This document shows positions 1 through 9,928 of a stretch of DNA of 64,000 nucleotides, piece by piece. Below the pieces are notes generated by a model. That model worked only from the letters and a program-made list of their open reading frames with translations. It made no database searches and was not told the DNA's origin. The DNA lies in contig JAQSEB010000121.1 in the NCBI GenBank assembly GCA_030063045.1, positions 124,001-188,000 on the forward strand. Direction: 5' to 3'. Both the position numbers and the translations under genes were made by a program. Within the stretch, counting starts at the first letter, position 1. The number at the start of each line of letters is the position of its first letter. This DNA is from Pratylenchus scribneri (taxonomy: Eukaryota; Nematoda; Chromadorea; Rhabditida; Pratylenchidae).

Positions 1-521
1 TTTATCATTCAAAACATGTTTATAGATTCATTAAATAATAGTAGGAAAAAATTTTTTTGAAGTGGTGCTTCAAAAAGAGGAGGGTTTATAAATTTAAGAG
101 AATCTTCAGAGGGGGGTGGGGGTGCTTCAAATAGGTATGGGGCTTCTAATAGAGGATTTACAGCAGTGGCATGGAATAAAATTTTATAAGAATATTCAAA
201 AATTATGGATTATTTTACTTAAGAGCTCTGACAATTTATTCAATTTTTCGGGGTTAGCCCGACCAAATTCAATGGTAGACTTTTGCATAAGTGCTCTGCT
301 TTTCAAAATTTTATGAATCCGATTTCGGCTCCGTGACTGCGATATTTTAAAATTTTGACTCCAACTTTTAACTGTATCCGTAGGTTTTATTCAGAAATAA
401 ATAAGCACTGGCATTTATTCTATTGCAATTTGCAAATAAAGTTGATATAACCCCTATAATGTTTATATTTTACATATATATTCATTTTTGTTCATATACA
501 ATTAAAAGCTAATTCCTCATA
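1..521. repeat. Dispersed repeat fragment, no gene
   Basis: Bases 1-180 carry a G-rich, CTTCAAA-containing segment that recurs in diverged form near 42598-42660 and, on the other strand, at about 35455-35700. It looks like a fragment of a dispersed non-autonomous element. The rest (180-521) is AT-rich with no convincing exon. The first exon of the downstream GPCR was looked for here and not found. Confidence 0.5.
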
Positions 522-526
522 GAAAA

Positions 527-3166
527 ATGATCAAGACACTTTCCTATAATACGAGCATTTTGATTGCGCTGAATTCATTTTGCGAACTTCTTCACCAAAT
601 TGGCCATTTCTCATTTTTTACACTCACTTCCTTCGGAATCAATTTTATACCTGCCCGGATGGCATTCATCATCCATTTTTTGCCAATTTTGGGCTTTCTT
701 TTCTCTATCAGTTCATTTATTTCACTGAGTGCTGATCGATTGCTTGCGGTTGCAATTCCATTAATGTTTGTTTTTTATGATTTTTAAATTTTTTTTAAAA
801 TTTATAATTCAGAACCAGCGGCAAGCCGGCTGGTTCTGAAAAGGGGAAGGAAGGTATACATGGGACAATTGAATAGATAAAAAATATGAAGAAAGCGCTA
901 CTGCGCTTTAAAAGTTCTCTAGTAGGGAACCCAACGCTCATAAATTTTAGGTTTTACGCCAAACCAATGGCAGATTTGAACTACTATAATTTGACCGAAA
1001 AAAATTTTTTAAAAATTTTTCGAATTGGACCCTTCACTTTTTCAATTTTCGTGACAAAATAAATTTTTAAGCAAACCTTCTGTCAGGTGTTAGGTCAATT
1101 CCACAATTCTGCAATTATGGGCGACTCCACAATTCTGCAATTATAGGCATTTTCGTTTTATAACAAGTCAGAAACCGGTATTACTCCTTACAAATCTTAT
1201 ACCATTTTGTAGATCTCATTGAGACATCGATTAGTATATAATTTGTTATGGTTTGGCCCAAAATAAAAGAGTTTAAAACCAAAAATTTAAAAAATGGTTT
1301 AATACCATTTAATTTTGACTAAGCCATGTCAAATTATATACCATTCGATGCGTCATGATGAGATGAGAACTACAAAATGGTATAAGATTTATAGGGTCTA
1401 TATCCAGTTTCTGATTTATTATAGTCGAAAACGACCATAATTGCAGAATTGTGGAATCGCCCATAATTGTGTAGACTTTTGTGGAATCGACCATGGACGC
1501 TTCTGTCAATTTCCTCCACCCCTAGATCGACTCAGTTTTTTGAGCTCTTTCGAAAAAATCTATCATTCGTCCAGAGATAGGCCCACAAGGAAAAAATAAC
1601 TTACTATCAGGTCAATACCATCCTAATCTTAATCTAAAATTTCTTTTAAGAATATTCATAATAAATAAATTAAATTTTCTCATTTTAGTTATCGGAATTT
1701 GAATCAGAAATTTTATATCATTGGCCATTTTGTTGTCAACGTCGGCATAAATGCATACACAATTTCAATAATAATTGATGGCGCATGGAATGATCCTGAC
1801 TTCATAGTGAGCAGCCATTTAGGAGGCCTATGGGCACTTCCAAAAATGGGCATCTCATATTTGTATATCAGCAATGCAATTCTGATTACATCAGCAATAT
1901 TTTACCTGCTCATTGGGATATTTGTTAAATGCAATACAGGTATTCTAATAAATAAGGAAATTATGTAATTGTAGAGAATTTTATTTTTTTTCTAATATAT
2001 ATCCAATCAATTTGCGAAATCAGTGCGAAATGGCCGGAAGTTAAGTCAGTCAATTTGCGATAATTTTCCAGGAACCACTTCAAAAAACAAAATTATAAAT
2101 TCAAACCGGTTTTTGTTTGAAGCCAGAAAAACATTTTTCCTTAAGCAAACTCAAAAAGATTCGAAATTGAAATCTTATAATATAAATCGACCATGCCGAA
2201 TGGAAAGAGCCAATTTCAGCTCGATCTGCTGGCATTCCATTCTCGAGATTTAACAAATTGACTGATTTACCACTGTTCAGTCGGTTGACCGACACTTGGG
2301 GACCCGACACTTGCGGACAAAACGGTCTGGAGCCGGATGTGTTAAAGCTGGAGTGGCATTGTTTATAGGATATTATTAGGCATAAAATTAGCTACAAAAT
2401 GACATCAAAAGGTTTTGAAAATTTTGAGTATTCACCGAGTTATGGCCAAAAAACCATCAAAATCGCAATTTTAATTAAATCAACGGTTTTTTTGCCATAA
2501 CTCAATGAATATTCAACATTGGCAAATGCATTTGATGTCGTTTTGTAGCTAATTTTATGCCTAATAATATGCTATAAACAATGCCATTCCAGCTTACCAC
2601 CTTCGACTCCAGTCCGTTTCGTCCGCAAGTGTCGCAGTATGGTTCAGTCATTCCGTAAAATGACGGATTTAATAATCAACTCTGAATAATATAAATGATC
2701 CAATAATAAAATTTATATGTAATAAATTTTTAGAAGTCACAAATGAACGACTACAAAAAATTTATCGCTCTCTATTCCTGATATTGTGCATAAATGTTGG
2801 CGGTTATTTGATAAGCAATTTAATAATTATATTACAAATTATTACTGGCGGCACAATATTGCCGCAGGACTCGTGGTTTTGGGTAAATTTTCCCTCATTT
2901 ATTTTGGACATTGCGGCTGCTTTGAATGCACCGATTTTGTATTTTAATAGGTCTACACAATGTTTTTATATTGCATTTATTTAATAATTTCAATTTTCAG
3001 TAATGATTACAAATTAGCCTATCAAAAGGAATTTGAATTAGGCAAGAAATGGATATGCAAATATTTCTTCCAGCGGCAATTGATCAATCCTCAAACAAAT
3101 ACCATCATTGTGATGCCAACTTCTCAGCTTGTTCGATCAATTCAACATAGTGGCCAAACACATTAA
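527..3166 (+). CDS. srsx-type nematode chemoreceptor GPCR, 5' end probably incomplete
   Basis: Likely a G-protein-coupled chemosensory receptor of the nematode srsx class, in the plasma membrane of sensory neurons. Exons are 527-765, 1689-1939, 2734-2950 and 3001-3166 with GT..AG borders, giving 290 codons plus stop. Exon 1 encodes a membrane segment with ILIALNSFCELLHQIGH, then a second segment ending in the DRLLAVAIP box, which equals the DRY-like motif after TM3; exon 2 continues with IYRNLNQKFYIIGHF. Later hydrophobic stretches fit TM4-TM7, and the short polar tail starts after ILYFN in exon 4. The encoded protein begins at what is normally TM2. An AG acceptor lies just before base 522, so a TM1 exon may lie upstream of the window; otherwise the gene is truncated. 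Introns 1 and 2 hold palindromic elements. The class is assigned from motif memory, not from a search. Confidence 0.72.
808..840. repeat. Perfect 12-bp-stem hairpin in GPCR intron 1
   Basis: TTCAGAACCAGC pairs exactly with GCTGGTTCTGAA across a 9-nt loop. It is much more GC-rich than its surroundings. It is probably the remnant of a palindromic transposable element and not an RNA gene. Confidence 0.6.
1090..1500. repeat. Nested palindrome: MITE-A inside an outer inverted repeat
   Basis: An outer inverted repeat (CACAATTCTGCAATTAT units near 1100-1145, with complements near 1436-1495) brackets a copy of the MITE-A family at about 1153-1434. The inner element has the family arms TCAGAAACCGG / CAGTTTCTGATTTATTA and the TAGATCTCATTGAGAC core. 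The whole structure lies in intron 1 of the GPCR. Confidence 0.7.
2305..2634. repeat. 330-bp palindromic element in GPCR intron 2
   Basis: The ends CGACACTTGCGGACAAAACGG and CCGTTTCGTCCGCAAGTGTCG are near-perfect inverted repeats. The arms continue inward with GGCATTGTTTATA and TTAGGCATAAAATTAGCTA and their complements. There is no coding capacity, so this is a foldback/MITE-type element distinct from MITE-A. Confidence 0.8.
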
Positions 3167-3869
3167 CAAACACATTGACTTTGAACATTATGCAAATTTG
3201 ATCTGCTAATGGATAAAAATTTGAGCGAAAATAATTCTAGAAATTTCAAAAAGAGATCATATGGAAACCATAAAAAATTTTATGGAATTTTAAACCCGTC
3301 AAAGCAATTCTAGACTTGGACAATGAAATAATGATTAGTGAACATAGAATGGGAAAAATACAATTAAATATTGGAATATGTATTTTGTGAATATTTGATT
3401 TTGTTTGATGAGAAAAAAATGATTTGAAATTTGCAATAGAAAAAATATGAATAAAAAATAAATTTCAGATTTTTATTATTTTTTTAATTTTTAAATGTTG
3501 CCTAACACGAATATTCCAATTCAAGATTGGATGATTGAAGTTTTATTGGTAGAAAAAGAGATAGAATGGCGGAACAAATGAAATAAAAAAATATTTTGCG
3601 TCTTCTCGATTTTTAATAAGAAATTACTCTTATGAAATTATATATATGTATTATTACATAGCTATTTTGTTAAAAATTTATGGTTGATTTAAAGCATTCT
3701 CATATTTTTGATATTCTTATAAATTTTTTTTACGTTTTTCTCTATCATATTTAAGGTAAAATACGTAGATTGCAATTTGCAAAGATCCGTTTATTTCAAA
3801 CAAAAATAAATGGAAAAAGAAATGCAAAAATTCGTCATTTTCTCACATTTTTCGTTTGCATTCATCATT

Positions 3870-4165
3870 TTATTACGACGTTTTCATTTTTGGAGAGATG
3901 TCGGCTTGGGACTTGGTAGTCTGGGACAGAAATGTGTGCCGTTATATTTTATTCTTACTCCAATGCCATAATGGCATAGAAGCTTTTCACAAGCATCATA
4001 GTCTTTTCCCATTTTCCCTTCTATGGCCTTATTGCGAAAGCTAATTTTGCCCATTGGCCAGAGTGGCCTGTGCCTACTGCCTATGGCCTTAACATAAATA
4101 AATTGAAGCCATAGAAAAAGGAATGTTTCCTTTCATTTTTTCCCAAAACAAATGGCGTCATTCTA
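3870..4165 (+). promoter_or_regulatory. Conserved upstream module of FTM1
   Basis: A non-coding block, less AT-rich than its surroundings, shared by sequence with the regions upstream of the other family copies. Shared pieces in order are CCAATGCCAT, AAGCTTTTC, CATAGTCTTTTCCCATTTTCCC, a GGAATGTTTC box and GGCGTCATTC. The last box ends about 125 bp before the FTM1 start codon. It contains ATGCCA in both orientations. A promoter or enhancer role is inferred from position and conservation. The rest of 3167-4288 is AT-rich with nothing recognised. Confidence 0.55.
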
Positions 4166-4288
4166 ATTTTATCAAATGTATTTGTGGATGTCAAAATATT
4201 CTAAATTTAGATAATTTACCTATAATAATTTATAAATTGACTATTGCGAGAATTTTTGATTAGCCTAATTAAATTAATAAAAAAAACC

Positions 4289-6192
4289 ATGGATTTCTAT
4301 AATATTGATTATGGTACAATGGAATATTTTACACTAAATAATAAACGAAATCTTCATTGTTGCGGAATAAAAATGGAGGTGACAAAAATATAAATATTTA
4401 ATCCATTTTTAGTCTGTTGTAAAAATTGCATCAATATTTGGCATTTTGTTATGGACCGCATTCTGCACAATAAAATTTTTTGGCTACTCAAAGGTAAAAT
4501 AAAATTTTTTAATTATTAATCTTATTTTCCAAAATTTTTTTTAAATTTTAGAATAAAATTGAATCATTTATGTTTTCACTTTTGGTGTGGCACATCATAG
4601 TTTGTTTACCCATATAAAGTTACTGTATTTTTGGCCCTCAAAAAAGGACAACATTTAGTGATAAATTGGGATGGGACGATGCTTAAATATCCGCGCAAGA
4701 ATTCGATGCTTGCTTTTTTCTTCATAATGGTTGGCATTAATTTTTGATGTCATTTTTTCCATTTTAAAGGCACTGTTAATCGGCTTATTAGCTTTACAAA
4801 TGGGCCATTTAATTCATGAATTACGGAGAACGCCATGTGAATCGAGTGGGAAATGTCCAGAATGGTCTGAGCGTTGCCCTAAAAATTTTGCTCAAATTTT
4901 CGTTTTTGATCCGGATAGTGAGGATTTTATCTTAAATTAATTAATATTAATTAAATAAAATAATTTTAAAAAAATTAATATTTAATTATTTATATTTTCA
5001 GAACCAAGATGTGATGTCAAAAATTGCTACCCACCATACCCAAATGAGGGTGTTGTTGAGCGTATTTTTGAAAATAAAACGAAGGCTCGTTTATTGAAAC
5101 GCAAAATATTGGAAATGGCTGCAAATCAAACAAATGTAAATTTTATAAATTTCACATTTAAACTCTTTCATAAAAATTTTTATAAATTAAAAAAAAAGAA
5201 TTTATATTTTTTTAAGTTCACTCAAATAATGGCAAATGAACAATTGGACCCGTATTTTGATAATTTATTGCACACACTTGACAAGGAAATGAATTGCAAA
5301 TCGGAATTGGAAACAGGCAAAACAAATGTGATTTGTCCAGAAAAAATTACCAAATTAAAGCTGGCATTCATGGATGTTTATCTGAATCAAAGAAAATTGC
5401 AATCAAAATTGGAGAATAAATTTATTCGCCAAATTACAGAAGGTAAATTAAATTAGATATTTTTTGATATAAAAAATTTCAATGCATAATAGTAGTCATT
5501 TTTTTCATTAATATTTCCAATTAAAAAAATAGTTTTTTGAGGATTTTCGACTATTTGCGAATCAAATTTATATACTTTGTTCCGTGACCCTGGAGCTATT
5601 ATTTTTTCAGAAGCTCTCAAAATGTGGCGGCTATAATTTAATAGTAAAGAGATAAATATAAGAGAGGGTTACTTTTTAAGAGATAAAATTAATCAAAATT
5701 CAAAAGTAAAAATTTTTAAAAAATTTCAACAAAATTTTTTATAGATTTACATTATCAGTGGAAAAAAAATGTTGAAATCTAAGTTTAATTAATAAAAGAT
5801 TCATAAATGAAAAATTAATTAATCACTTATCCCAATGTTAATAATAATTGAGGAAATATAATTTGCTTTATTTTTTCTGGAAATATCTATATTTTTTTTA
5901 AATATATTTACTTTTCCTTAAATTCTCTATAGATGAAATTGATTCCATCTTTGTGGTGCCCTACAATTGTGACTCACTTCACATGGCATTGGCCATTTCT
6001 ATAGCATTTCTAATTGGCCACCTCGTCATTTTGTCCATCTTCATTTGGACCATGCCATATTTCAAATGGCTCGATTGGGCCACTAGATGCCCGTTTCAAT
6101 GCCGCCCTCCTATTTTTGATGAAATTCAGCTGCCTGTAAAGCCATGCGAACATTGTCCAATCAGCAGATTTAATAATGGATCAAGAAGATGA
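4289..6192 (+). pseudogene. FTM1: four-pass membrane family member, frame-disrupted
   Basis: First copy of the window's multi-copy membrane protein family. Exons by homology: 4289-4378, 4413-4493, 4552 to about 4731, 4770-4917, 5002-5135, 5217-5442 and 5933-6192. Exon 3 reads well for about 20 codons and hits TAA near 4609. The next frame then continues with family-like sequence (LALKKGQHL...) to the normal exon end, so a single-base shift is present. A second shift near 6170, where an extra T relative to FTM2 follows CAGA, gives an early stop after NNGSRR. The usual C-terminal tail can still be read in another frame to about 6270. Conserved landmarks remain: HCCGIK, HELRRTPCESS, CPEWSERCPKN, YPNEGVVERIFE, the exon 6 CPEK box and the last membrane segment. 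Two shifts favour a pseudogene, though sequencing error is possible. Confidence 0.75.
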
Positions 6193-6599
6193 ATCGGAAC
6201 AGAAGATCTCTTACATGGACTCAAAAAGCTATTTAACAAAATGAAATATTTACCAATATTGGCAAAAAAATGTGAAAATATTTATTATGCCCTATCGTTC
6301 CATACCTCATATATTTCAAAAACAAAAGGAATAAATGTTGAATTTATTTAATTAAATTTGATAATGTAAAAATATTAAAAGAATTTATACAAAAAATTTT
6401 TAAATTTATAAAAATTTTATTTTCAAAAAAATTGTATTTGAAATTAAAATAATAATTTGGCTATATTTCTTTCCTTTCTATATTTTTTTAGCATGCCCTT
6501 AAAATATTCCAGAATTTATATTTATATATTAGAATGTGCATTTAAAAATTTATCATTTTTTACTTTTTTTATTGGTTTCTTTATTTTCTCTATTTCTAA

Positions 6600-6866
6600 T
6601 TTCCATTCGTAATTTTAGCATTTTTTGGTAGGGTATGCCCGATGTTGGCAGAAAATGCCATTCTATTTACATCCATACTCCAATGGCATTGTCGCAGAGA
6701 GGACTTTTCCAGGCAATAGTAACATAATATTTTCACATTTTTCACTCTCTAAGTTATATGAAAAAGAATCGAGAGTGTGGCCAAAATAGCAGCAGCAGAT
6801 GGCCTTGCTAAAATCAATGAAGTAAGAGAGAGGGAATGCTACATTACTGGCAAAAACGTCATTCAA
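6600..6866 (+). promoter_or_regulatory. Conserved upstream module of FTM2
   Basis: Related to the block upstream of FTM1: AATGCCATT, CTCCAATGGCATTGTC, CTTTTCC, TCACTCTCTAA, GCTAAAATCAATGA, GGGAATGCTACATT and ACGTCATTC, in the same order. The last box ends about 117 bp before the FTM2 start. ATGCCA/TGGCAT occurs twice. Both strands are open for short stretches, but no family exon fits. Confidence 0.55.
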
Positions 6867-6980
6867 ATTTTATCCAAAATATAAAATGAATAATGTATTT
6901 TTATTTTAACTTTTCCTTCAAAATAATTCATAAATAATAAATTTATTTAATTACTAAAATTTTGCAATAAATAACAGGCA

Positions 6981-9133
6981 ATGAAAGAAAATAATTATAT
7001 TCCTAAATACCTCATGGTATATAACACATTTATTAATTTTAATCCTGGGCCAATGGAGAAGCCAAGAATACAATGTTGTAGAATTAAAATTCAGGTAAAA
7101 TGTAAATAAATTTATTTAAAAATATATTTTTTAGTCCATTGTCAAAATCACAATAATATTTGGATTTCTGTTGTGGACCACATTCTGCACACTTCTCTAT
7201 TTTGGCTTCCGTGATGAAGTAAAATTTAAAAATATTTTTTATTATATTTGCTTTATGATTTAAATCTTTTTAGCTGAAATTTGCTTCCATTGGTGTATGG
7301 ATGTTTGCCTTTATGATATATTCCTATATATTTATGGCCACCAGAAAGGGACAATATTTGATCAAAAATACGGATGGCAGAATGGATCAAAATCCACATC
7401 GAAATATGGGATTAATTACATCCCTATTGATGGTAGGTATTTTATATTAAATTCATAGTTAAAATTATTAACTTTCCTATTAAAAATAAGTTAAAATTCA
7501 AAATTACCTATTAAAATATTATATTTATTTTTAAGTTATTTGTTCTCGCCTTTTTTGCTTTCCAAATTGGATATTTCACCCACGAATTACGGAGAACGCC
7601 CTGCGAATCGAGCGGCAAATGTCCTGAATGGTCCAGTCGATGTCCGAAAAATTTTATTCAAATATTCGCTTTCCATCCGGATAGTAAGAATTTTGTATTA
7701 AATTTAAAATAAAGTGGTATAAAATAATATTTTAAATTTCTATTTTTAAAATAGTGCCAAAATGCGGCAGAGATAAAAAATGTTACCCATATCCAAATGA
7801 GGGTTTTGTTGAGCGTATTTTTGAAGATCCAACAAAAGCTCGTTTATTGAAGCGCAAAATATTGGAAATGGCTGCAAATCAAACAAATGTATATTTAAAA
7901 ATTATTAATTCATTATTACATTGATATTTATAATCATAGATATAAAAAAAGATCCAATTTTTAATTGATATACCATTCGAAAATACTCTCAATGTGGTCT
8001 TTTTAAATTTTATAATATCAAATTTTAAGAAAATAATTTACTTTTAATAGTGTTCGATTTTTTGAATAAAGTTAAAAAATTTTGTTTTCAAAATATAAAG
8101 AAGGTCACAATTGTTATAGTACATTTAGTTACTTTCGAAAAATTATATCAAATCCATTGTTTCCTTGTTGAAATATGTCCAAATTATCAAAAAATATAGT
8201 AAAAAGTTTTTTGTGACGAATTCTACAAAATTTATTAATTATTTATTCTTAAGTTCACCTCCATAATGACAATTGAACAATTAGAATTGGAACCATATTT
8301 TGGCAATTTTTTGTATACTCTTGACATGGAAATGAATTGCGGAAATGTAATTTGTCCAGAAAAGGTGGACAAATTAAAGCAGGCATTCGTGGACATCTAT
8401 TCAGCACAAGTTAAAAAGGAACAATGGAAATTGCAATCACAATTGGGGCTCAAAATTAGCCATCATCAAATTACTGAAGGTAGATTAATTTTTTTAAAAT
8501 TTTTTTTGATAATATGGACCATAACAGTCATTTTTGAATTTTGACCTTACCAACTAAAAAATTTTTTAGAATTTTTGATGATTTAGAATAAAAATTTATT
8601 TCTCAAATTAAAATGTTTTCATAAATGCGTAAATTAAAATTCTAGATGAAATTGATGCCGTCTTTGTGGTGCCATATAATTGCCACTCTCTTCAAATGGC
8701 ATTGACCATTTCCATTGCATTTCTCCTTGCCCATTTAGCCATATTGGCCATCTTCATCCGGGCCATTCCATATTTAATTTGGCTTGACTGGCTCACCAGA
8801 TGCCCTTATCAGTGCCGGCCTCCTACCCATCCTGATTTTCAGCTGCCTGTCGAGCCATGCCATCATTGTCCAATCAATAGATTAATAATGGATAAAAATG
8901 AATCGGAGGATCAGGAAGATGATGAATCGGAATCGGAGGATCAAAAAGATGATGAATCGGAATCGGTGGATCAAGAAGATGATGAATCAGAATCGGAGGA
9001 TCGGGAAAATGATGAATCGGAATCAGAAGTGAGGAACGATCGAACATCACTTCGTTCCATATTGGCCAATTGCTTACATTTATTTAAAAAGCTATATAAC
9101 AAAATGAAATATATGCCAATACTACCAAAATAG
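6981..9133 (+). CDS. FTM2: intact member of unrecognised four-pass membrane family, 450 aa
   Basis: Exons: 6981-7094, 7135-7218, 7274-7432, 7536-7683, 7755-7888, 8254-8479 and 8646-9133; all borders GT..AG and in phase. I do not recognise the family. Visible features: a short N-terminus with CCRIK; hydrophobic segments at about 41-62, 68-90, 112-133 and 306-332; a polar loop after segment 2; and a large loop between segments 3 and 4 (about 134-305) with HELRRTPCESSGKCPEW, RCPKN, YPNEGFVERIFE and KRKILEMAANQTN (an N-glycosylation sequon). A cysteine cluster RCPYQC...CHHCPI follows the last segment. The tail has four acidic 12-residue repeats (DDESESED-like) and ends KKLYNKMKYMPILPK. The layout resembles that of tetraspanins, but the tetraspanin signatures are absent. 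Role unknown; this and FTM4 are the best functional candidates. Confidence 0.8.
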
Positions 9134-9459
9134 GTAAATCCTCAAATTTATTATGCCCTATGTTTGTATTGTATTACTTCATAAATTGATAAAATTTGTA
9201 TAACAGAGAAATATAAAGAGGAAATGAGAACAAAAAAATCAATGATAAATTTAATAATTTTTTTTATAAATAAAATATTTATAGAATTAATAATTTTAAA
9301 AATTTGGATTTGGAATTGGTTTCCAAGTTTTGTTTTAATAAATTTATTATTATAATTTGTATTTGACTTTCTCAATTTTTAATAATCATAAGCGCTTCGA
9401 ATTAACCTTGAATTCGCTGCTTTGGCTGTGGTTTTCTGTTATTTTTAGGCTTTATTCAG
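9134..9459. other. AT-rich spacer after FTM2
   Basis: 3' flank of FTM2. No exon, RNA gene or clear repeat is seen. Confidence 0.5.
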
Positions 9460-9795
9460 GCCATTACTTGTTTTGTACATTTTCATTCGTCATTTGCCAT
9501 TTTTAGTTTTGGCTTTGGGATAGTCGTCGGCAAAAATAATGCTGTCTCTTCAATTCTTATCCATATCCATACCCTAAAATGACCCTAAAATGTCATTGTA
9601 GTAGAGAAATTTTCTAGCTCTCAGCCGTGTACACTCTACAATTTTAGCCTTAACTAATATTTTCGCATTTTCCTCTCTCTAGCTTGAGAGTTTTCTGGCC
9701 ATAAAATATGGCACAAGCACAACTAAAATTGAAGCAATAGAGGGAATGTTTCATTGCACACTTGGCTACTAGCAAAATACGTCATTCGCAATTTT
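9460..9795 (+). promoter_or_regulatory. Conserved upstream module of FTM3
   Basis: A more diverged copy of the family upstream block: CATTCGTCATTTGCCATTTTTAG at its left end, TTTCCTCTCTCTAGCTTGAGAG, ACTAAAATTGAAGCAATAGAGG, GGAATGTTTCATT and ACGTCATTCGC. The last box ends about 140 bp before the FTM3 start codon. The ATGCCA hexamer seen in other copies is not preserved here. Confidence 0.5.
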
Positions 9796-9928
9796 TCCAA
9801 TGACAAAATGAAAATAAACAACTTTTTATAACATAAGAACCATTTTGCATTTTTTAAATATACTCATAAAAATTAAAAATTCATCAACAACAAATTTAAA
9901 TTCCACCTTATTTAAAAAATAACATGTA

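Noticed and set aside
6663..6866. Minus ORF of 67 codons
   Set aside because: It lies within the FTM2 upstream module and is not conserved as a frame in the other modules.
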